Positions 58,530 to 64,000 of a stretch of 64,000 bases of DNA are shown piece after piece; position 1 is the stretch's first letter; each line of letters begins with the position of its first letter. A program made the translations under genes and the position numbers. The stretch is from Armatimonadetes bacterium Uphvl-Ar1 (GTDB lineage Bacteria; Armatimonadota; Fimbriimonadia; Fimbriimonadales; Fimbriimonadaceae), in contig CP021423.1 of assembly GCA_002162075.1 (NCBI GenBank), forward strand, positions 2,356,001 to 2,420,000. The letters are read 5' to 3'. The notes under the pieces are model-generated. The model was not told where the DNA came from and did not search any database. It saw nothing but the letters and a program-made list of their open reading frames with translations.

Positions 58530-59224
58530 TCTCCACCCTCCACATTAGTTTTTTGCGGGATCGTTGTTCCTTCCACTGGCCCTGGGTTAGCAACCACCGT
58601 TGGAGTCGTCGCCTTCGGTACAAAGAGTGGCCCCGAACCTTCCGGCCCGCTCACCCCAAGTGCTTCTTTGCTCGCCGAATCGAGTTGATCCACGGTAGCT
58701 CCTTGACTCACTTGCAAGGCACGGATGTAAGCCACAATCGCCCATCGGTCATCCGGCTTAATCCGGCTCGCATGACCATACATCGTTCCGTAGCCATTAG
58801 TGATCACATCAAAAAAGTGACCAACTGGCATCTCGCGCAAGCGATCCGTGTGGTAATTCCCAACCGGTCGTGCCAACGCAAATCCCCGCTGAGCGATCAT
58901 TCCTGCACCATCACCCGCCGCTCCATGGCAATGCTGGCAATAAATGTCGTACCGCTCTTTGCCACGCTTCATTACTGCTTCATCAACCTGGATCGGCATC
59001 TCACGAAGCAACTTCCCATCAGCCTGATATCCGGTGTAATACTCAGTGTCGAGTTTCGGCTTTCCAAACTCAATCGTTCCCTTGACTGGCAATCGAGTCC
59101 CTGCCCCATCGGCGAACATCTTGTTTTCGCCCTGAGCCTTGATCTTCGGCTGAATGTACATATCCAAGTGACAACCACCCAAAAAGACCGTTGTCCCTGC
59201 CAGCGCAATCCATCCCAGTTTCAT
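58526..59224 (-). CDS. actE: Alternative complex III subunit ActE (monoheme cytochrome c lipoprotein)
   Basis: 232 residues. Lipobox LGGC places the lipidated Cys at 18. Heme motif C96-x2-C99-H100 (CQHCHG) and a distal Met near GTMYGHASRI follow. It is a peripheral heme subunit facing the periplasm, probably handing electrons to the caa3 oxidase. The C-terminal 45 residues are low-complexity and Pro/Thr-rich. Confidence 0.87.
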   Translation of the reverse strand: MKLGWIALAGTTVFLGGCHLDMYIQPKIKAQGENKMFADGAGTRLPVKGTIEFGKPKLDTEYYTGYQADGKLLREMPIQVDEAVMKRGKERYDIYCQHCHGAAGDGAGMIAQRGFALARPVGNYHTDRLREMPVGHFFDVITNGYGTMYGHASRIKPDDRWAIVAYIRALQVSQGATVDQLDSASKEALGVSGPEGSGPLFVPKATTPTVVANPGPVEGTTIPQKTNVEGGE

Positions 59225-59829
59225 TAGTAGCCCTCCGAGGTCTTCACGCGCTCGACCGAAAGCGAACCCAAACCGTTCATCAATTCCACAATTTCATCCT
59301 CGTCATATCGCGGATCCGTTGCCTCAACGCAAAGCACATAGCGGTCAGAACTTGCCCGGTTCATACACGCCGCATTGAAGACCGGATGGTGAGGCTTAGG
59401 CAACCCGTTGAAGGCGATCATTCCAAAGACCGCGCCAAACGCTGCCAGCAAAATCGTCAGCTCATAAGCCGGCGGGAAGAAAGCCGGGATACTGAATTCC
59501 GGCTTACCCCCAACATTCATCGGATAAGGCAACAATCCATTCACCTGCAAAGCCGTATTACTGACCGGAAGACCTTGACTTGTCCACCATTGCAAGAAGT
59601 AACCCGCCGCAAATCCCGCAATCCCGTGGAAAAACACTACCCAACCGAGCTTGTCATCTTTCCATTCCAACACATCCGTCAGTCCGTGAACCGGAATAGG
59701 CGTGTAAGCATCAAGATCGCGGTAACCTGCGGCCTTCACTTTCTCTGCCGCTTCCAAAAGCGCATCGGAGTTATCAAACTCCGCCACCACTCCGTACGGC
59801 TTGGGCGATGTATCGCGTACGTGACTCAT
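59224..59829 (-). CDS. actD: Alternative complex III subunit ActD (DUF3341)
   Basis: 201 residues. A cytoplasmic N-terminal domain (GVVAEFDNSDALLEAAEKVKAAGYRDLDAYTPIPVHGL) and two transmembrane helices (about 67-90 and 127-148). This is the standard ActD layout. It shares one base with each neighbour. Confidence 0.9.
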   Translation of the reverse strand: MSHVRDTSPKPYGVVAEFDNSDALLEAAEKVKAAGYRDLDAYTPIPVHGLTDVLEWKDDKLGWVVFFHGIAGFAAGYFLQWWTSQGLPVSNTALQVNGLLPYPMNVGGKPEFSIPAFFPPAYELTILLAAFGAVFGMIAFNGLPKPHHPVFNAACMNRASSDRYVLCVEATDPRYDEDEIVELMNGLGSLSVERVKTSEGY

Positions 59830-61301
59830 TACTCTGCACCCTCCTGCGCCGTTGTTGCAAGCTTCCCGTTTTCCTTGTGATCGTGACTGTGCTTGTCGTC
59901 GTGCTCCATCTGGTGGAGCAACTCTTTCATTTCAAAGATGTTGATCATGGGCAAGAACCGAATGAAGAGGAACATCAGGAAGAGGAACAATCCAATCGTC
60001 CCCGCAAACATTGCAATGTCCCAGAGTGTCGGCGAATAGAAGCCAAACGAACCCGGAACATAATCCCGGGTCAACGAGATCGGAATAATGACGTACCGCT
60101 CAAACCACATCCCAATCGAAATACTCGTCGTAACCACCAAGAGAATCTTCATATTTTGGCGATACTTCGGCACCCACATGAGTTGAGGAATGATTCCGTT
60201 GGTGATGATCAATGTCCAGAACGCCCAACTGTATGGCGAATCGAACAGGTTATAGCGGTTGTAAAGCAACGCCATTTCGGCTGGCACCCCGCTGTACCAA
60301 GCATAAAACACCTCCATGATGTAGCCGTAGAAAACGATCAAACCCGTCGCCAGCATGACTTTCGCCATCCAGTCAATGTGCTTCATCGTAATCAGACTTT
60401 CCAGCTTGTACCACTTGCGAAGCGGAATCGCAAAAGTCAAAACCATTGCAAAGCCCGCAAAGACCGCACCCGCAACAAAGTAAGGCGGGAAGATCGTGAC
60501 ATTCCAACCGGGGACAATCCCCATCGCAAAGTCGAAGCTAACGACTGTGTGAACGGACAAAACCAGCGGTGTCGAGAGACCCGCCAAGATGATCGAAGCG
60601 TGCTCGTACCGGTGCCAATGCTTCGCACTCCCGCGCCATCCCAAACTCACCGCCCCAAAGGCCACCTGAGCAAACTTGCTCTTCGCGCGATCTCGAAGCG
60701 TCGCAAAGTCTGGAATCAAACCGACAAACCAGAACAAGATCGAAACCGTCGCGTAGGTTGAAACCGCAAAAACGTCCCAAACCAACGGACTGCGAAACTG
60801 CGGCCACATCGCCAGCCAGTTCGGATAAGGCATCAACCAGTAAGCAACCCAAGGTCGCCCCGTGTGCAACAGCGGATAAATCCCCGCGCACATGACGGCA
60901 AAAATCGTCATCGCCTCCGCAAATCGGTTAATCGAGTTGCGCCATTTCTGCCGCAACAACAAAAGAACTGCTGAAATCAGCGTTCCCGCGTGACCAATAC
61001 CAATCCACCAAACGAAGTTGATAATGTCAAATCCCCAACCAACCGGCTGGTTATTGCCCCAGACCCCGATCCCGTTCCAAACGAGCATCACGATCGAGAG
61101 CAACAAGACGTTGAGCAACAAGAACCCAAGACCAAATGCGATTTGCCAAGGGCTCGTCATGAACCCCTTAATCGGAGTCTTGATCGCCGGCTCGTTGTGC
61201 GTCGCCGGGTTCAGGATGATATCGCCGATCGTTGCATCAAGCGACGCATTGGTGTGGTGTCCAACCAGCAGTTCCTTATCAACGGGTGGGTTATTCGCCA
61301 T
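59829..61301 (-). CDS. actC: Alternative complex III subunit ActC (NrfD-like membrane subunit)
   Basis: 490 residues, about ten helices. It is the main quinone-binding membrane subunit, with WWIGIGHAGTLISAVLLLLRQKWR, HTVVSFDFAMGIVPGW and IEMWFERY-like segment MWFERYVIIPISL. The C-terminal tail is His-rich (HQMEHDDKHSHDH). Overlaps actB by one base. Confidence 0.92.
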   Translation of the reverse strand: MANNPPVDKELLVGHHTNASLDATIGDIILNPATHNEPAIKTPIKGFMTSPWQIAFGLGFLLLNVLLLSIVMLVWNGIGVWGNNQPVGWGFDIINFVWWIGIGHAGTLISAVLLLLRQKWRNSINRFAEAMTIFAVMCAGIYPLLHTGRPWVAYWLMPYPNWLAMWPQFRSPLVWDVFAVSTYATVSILFWFVGLIPDFATLRDRAKSKFAQVAFGAVSLGWRGSAKHWHRYEHASIILAGLSTPLVLSVHTVVSFDFAMGIVPGWNVTIFPPYFVAGAVFAGFAMVLTFAIPLRKWYKLESLITMKHIDWMAKVMLATGLIVFYGYIMEVFYAWYSGVPAEMALLYNRYNLFDSPYSWAFWTLIITNGIIPQLMWVPKYRQNMKILLVVTTSISIGMWFERYVIIPISLTRDYVPGSFGFYSPTLWDIAMFAGTIGLFLFLMFLFIRFLPMINIFEMKELLHQMEHDDKHSHDHKENGKLATTAQEGAE

Positions 61302-64000
61302 TAGTGGGCCTCCTCCTGCACAAGGCTCGGATGGGGATTCGTGACCCGACTCAAGTAAGTCGTCCGTGGTCGAGTGTTCAATTCCTCAAGCATCAAGTAA
61401 TTCCGTTTATCACTTCGACTCACCGCCACCGCGTTCTCCTTCTTGCGCATATCACCAAAAATGATCGCGCCGCTCGGACAAGCCGCCTGGCAGGCCGTCA
61501 CCACTTCACCATCCGCAATCTGCCGATCATCCCGCTTCGCTTCAATGCGCTTGTGGTTGATTCGCTGAACGCAGTAGGTGCATTTCTCCATGACCCCACG
61601 GTAACGAACCGTGACATCCGGGTTCTGCAACATCTTCAAGACCGGAACATTATCCGCGCGCTGGCTGAAGTGGAAGAAGTTAAACCGCCGCACTTTGTAC
61701 GGGCAGTTGTTCGAGCAGTACCGAGTTCCAACGCACCGGTTGTAAACCATCTGATTCAAACCTTCGTGGCTATGAACCGTCGCCGCAACCGGACAAACCG
61801 GCTCACATGGTGCTTGTTCGCAGTGCATACATGTCACTGGCTGAACCAAAATCGGCGGATTGTCTTTATCCAAGCTGTTTCCGGTGCCTTTGTAATACCG
61901 GTCAACCCGAATCCAGTGCATCTCCCGGCCCTTCATGACCTGCTCCTTGCCAACCGTCGGAATGTTGTTCTCGGCCTGGCAAGCGGTCACACAAGCATTG
62001 CAACCCGTACAAAGCCCAAGGTCAATTGTCATTGCCCACTGGTAGTTATCTTTAGCATCGTCTTTGAAATCCGTTCCTGGGTAAAGGCTCATCTTCTTGC
62101 CTTCGCCAAACTCGTTCCAATCGCGATCATAACCCGCGTGCTCGTGGTGGTGCTTCCCAAACGGATGCCCCTCCTCAAGCTCCTTCAAAGTCGTAATCTT
62201 GACCACTTCGCGGTCTTTATCAACCTGGGAGACATCAATCGTGTTGTGGTGCTGAACATTCGCCAGGACATATTCCTTGCCGGTTTTCTTCACCTCAACC
62301 CCGCTCACCCAGTGACCATTCGTTGAAGGCCGGAGTAGATTCGCATTGAACCCACCACCCATCTTTTCGCCCTTCGCCGTACCAAAATCTCCCGCGACGG
62401 TTCGACCGTAACCCATGTGAAGGACAACTACATCGTCCGCCTGACCAAGATTCACCCAGACCGGAACCTCCAACTTCTGGTTGCCGACCGTGACCTCTGC
62501 CATATCCGCCTTACCATAGAACGGAATGACACCCGCAACCTTGCGCTCATTCGGAGCCAAAATTCCGAGCTTCTTCGCCGTCGCCGCGCTCATGAGCAGC
62601 GCGTTATCCCAAGTCAAATTCGTTACCGGCTTCGGGGTTTCCTGGAGCCACATGTTGTTTGCGTACCGACCGTCTCCAATCATTGGATCCGGAAGAATCA
62701 ACATCTCAATCCCGCTTGCTTGGCCCGTATTCAGCGAACCGAGAAGATTCTCCGTCACCGAAACAGTTGCCGCTGGTGCCGGCGCACCGTAAAAGCCCCG
62801 CGCCAAAATTTCATTCCAATTTCCCCCACCTGATAGCTCAGCGGTTCGCTTGACAATTTCCAGCGGGATCGCCGTGTCACCTATGAGCTTATCAAGCACG
62901 TGCAATGCCGACCGACCCTCGTAGATCGGCTCTATGATGGGTTGAGTGATCGTGACTGTGCCGTCCATCGCGACCCCGTCACCCCAAGCTTCCAAGAAGT
63001 GTGTTTCCGGAAGCACGTAATCCATGTACTTCGATGACTCGCACTTGTGACTGCTCAAATGAGCCTTCATCGTCACCTTTCCAAGCGCTTCCACAAAATT
63101 CACCGCAGGCGGCAAATCATAAACCGGATTCCCGCCAAGAACGAGCAAAATTGAAACCTGATTGGCATTCATCGCCGTCACCAAGTTCTCAATATCTTTG
63201 CCGTGATCCGCCGGAACCGGTTGCGGATCAACGATGAACTTCACCGCTTCACCCGCGCCGCCGCTCAAAAACTGATTGACGGCAATTACTGCCGCCTGAA
63301 CCGCCGCTGGCAAATGCGATCCAGCAACGAGAGCACTTCGCGCACCAGCTTTTCGCAAATCTTCCACGACCGCATCAATCGCCTTCTTTTCAACCGTACT
63401 CGGCAAAGTCGAACTTGCCGCACCCGGCACTCCAAGCGCACTTGCAATCGCCTGAACAATCGCTAGCATCTCACTTGGCTTAACCCGGAACCGGTGATCT
63501 GAAGCCAAACCAGTCGTCTGCGGATGACTCTCAAACGCGTAGACCCGACTCATCGAGCTATTAGGCACACGGCGTGTCGCAAAATCTCGACTATATCGAA
63601 TCGACATCGGGCCAGAGTACAGAACATCTGAATCCAGCGAAACAACGACATCTGCCTTGGTGAAATCATAAACCGGAACGAAATTTCCGCCGAGGGCCAA
63701 TCGGGCTGCTTCCCGCGCCGCATCATGGTTCACTGCCTCGTACTGGAACCATTGCATCTGCGGCCAAATCTTCTTCATTTCGCCCGCAAGCCGTGCCACG
63801 CTTGGAGAATTGACTGCCCCCGAAAGGACCGCAATTCCTGCACCCTTTTCTGTAGCCCGCATCGCTTCTTCAATCTTGATCAAGGCGTCATTCCAACCCA
63901 CCGGAGTACCCTTGAACGTTGGATTCTTCAAGCGATCAGGATCATATAGATTCAGAATTTCTGCCGAAAGCTTAGAGTCAATCGAACCCAAACTCGCACT
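61301..64000 (-). CDS. actB: Alternative complex III subunit ActB, partial at the window edge
   Basis: A fusion of a molybdopterin oxidoreductase-like domain (no cofactor in this family) and an iron-sulfur part. The reading frame is open to the right edge, and the first residues (SASLGS, then AEILNLYDPDR) align with the interior of ActB, so the N-terminus lies outside. Cluster motifs in the last third are CTGCNACVTAC, CMHCEQAPCEPVCP, CVGTRYCSNNCP and CTYC...CQAACP, for four clusters. ActA, the pentaheme subunit, should lie just beyond the window. Confidence 0.92.
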   Translation of the reverse strand, partial: SASLGSIDSKLSAEILNLYDPDRLKNPTFKGTPVGWNDALIKIEEAMRATEKGAGIAVLSGAVNSPSVARLAGEMKKIWPQMQWFQYEAVNHDAAREAARLALGGNFVPVYDFTKADVVVSLDSDVLYSGPMSIRYSRDFATRRVPNSSMSRVYAFESHPQTTGLASDHRFRVKPSEMLAIVQAIASALGVPGAASSTLPSTVEKKAIDAVVEDLRKAGARSALVAGSHLPAAVQAAVIAVNQFLSGGAGEAVKFIVDPQPVPADHGKDIENLVTAMNANQVSILLVLGGNPVYDLPPAVNFVEALGKVTMKAHLSSHKCESSKYMDYVLPETHFLEAWGDGVAMDGTVTITQPIIEPIYEGRSALHVLDKLIGDTAIPLEIVKRTAELSGGGNWNEILARGFYGAPAPAATVSVTENLLGSLNTGQASGIEMLILPDPMIGDGRYANNMWLQETPKPVTNLTWDNALLMSAATAKKLGILAPNERKVAGVIPFYGKADMAEVTVGNQKLEVPVWVNLGQADDVVVLHMGYGRTVAGDFGTAKGEKMGGGFNANLLRPSTNGHWVSGVEVKKTGKEYVLANVQHHNTIDVSQVDKDREVVKITTLKELEEGHPFGKHHHEHAGYDRDWNEFGEGKKMSLYPGTDFKDDAKDNYQWAMTIDLGLCTGCNACVTACQAENNIPTVGKEQVMKGREMHWIRVDRYYKGTGNSLDKDNPPILVQPVTCMHCEQAPCEPVCPVAATVHSHEGLNQMVYNRCVGTRYCSNNCPYKVRRFNFFHFSQRADNVPVLKMLQNPDVTVRYRGVMEKCTYCVQRINHKRIEAKRDDRQIADGEVVTACQAACPSGAIIFGDMRKKENAVAVSRSDKRNYLMLEELNTRPRTTYLSRVTNPHPSLVQEEAH

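Overview
The window reads as a chromosomal segment of a diderm, respiring, exopolysaccharide-producing bacterium, most probably of the Armatimonadota (Fimbriimonas-like). This is an inference. It rests on pilin-like proteins with the KAFTLIELLVV...FPVFAQAK N-terminus, a PEP-CTERM protein, an alternative complex III plus caa3 oxidase operon, and a 16S rRNA gene not linked to 23S/5S. No mobile element, prophage or CRISPR array was seen.

Layout. 0-5.6 kb: a Fur-family regulator (+), then a minus-strand stress operon in transcription order darA-like, holB, ECF sigma, zinc anti-sigma, RseB-like protein and HtrA protease. 5.6-7.9 kb: two prepilin-type proteins, the first split by an in-frame stop, and a 52-residue lipoprotein. 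7.9-11.8 kb: NamZ-like muramidase, DUF1854 protein and an ABC exporter with a zinc ribbon. 11.9-15.1 kb: CapD/WbpM-like dehydratase and a Wza-like export protein. 15.2-24.2 kb (+): a legionaminic-acid operon (LegF, LegI, LegG, PtmE, LegB, LegC) ending in an amidotransferase/HisF/HisH trio, which predicts an acetamidino-modified nonulosonate. 24.2-32.3 kb (-): the converging assembly operon (glycosyltransferase, MurJ-type flippase, HpcH/HpaI aldolase, initiating sugar transferase, AsnB-type amidotransferase, Wzz, Wzy-like protein). LegH lies at 33.9 kb after two tRNA-Gly genes. 34.5-44.2 kb: a degenerate Fic/Doc-like protein, ribbon-helix-helix and SPFH proteins, DAHP synthase, a desaturase, a LacI regulator, two exported proteins behind a G12-tract promoter, and an orphan 16S rRNA gene with its own promoter and terminator. 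44.2-52 kb: an MFS-HEAT fusion, a class III cyclase, GH172, a PEP-CTERM protein, PurN and PlsC. 52.1-64 kb (-): caa3 oxidase, SCO protein and alternative complex III, running off the right edge.

The main biological theme is a nearly complete route to a decorated cell-surface nonulosonate polymer: sugar synthesis, activation, amidination, lipid-linked assembly, flipping, polymerisation, chain-length control and export.

A quality flag covers the whole window. At least ten genes between 8.9 and 51.4 kb, including aroF and purN, are broken by about fourteen apparent frameshifts, and each fits the loss of one base, usually from a G/C homopolymer. I read these mainly as residual sequencing or assembly deletions. 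The protein calls below are therefore made on the repaired reading.
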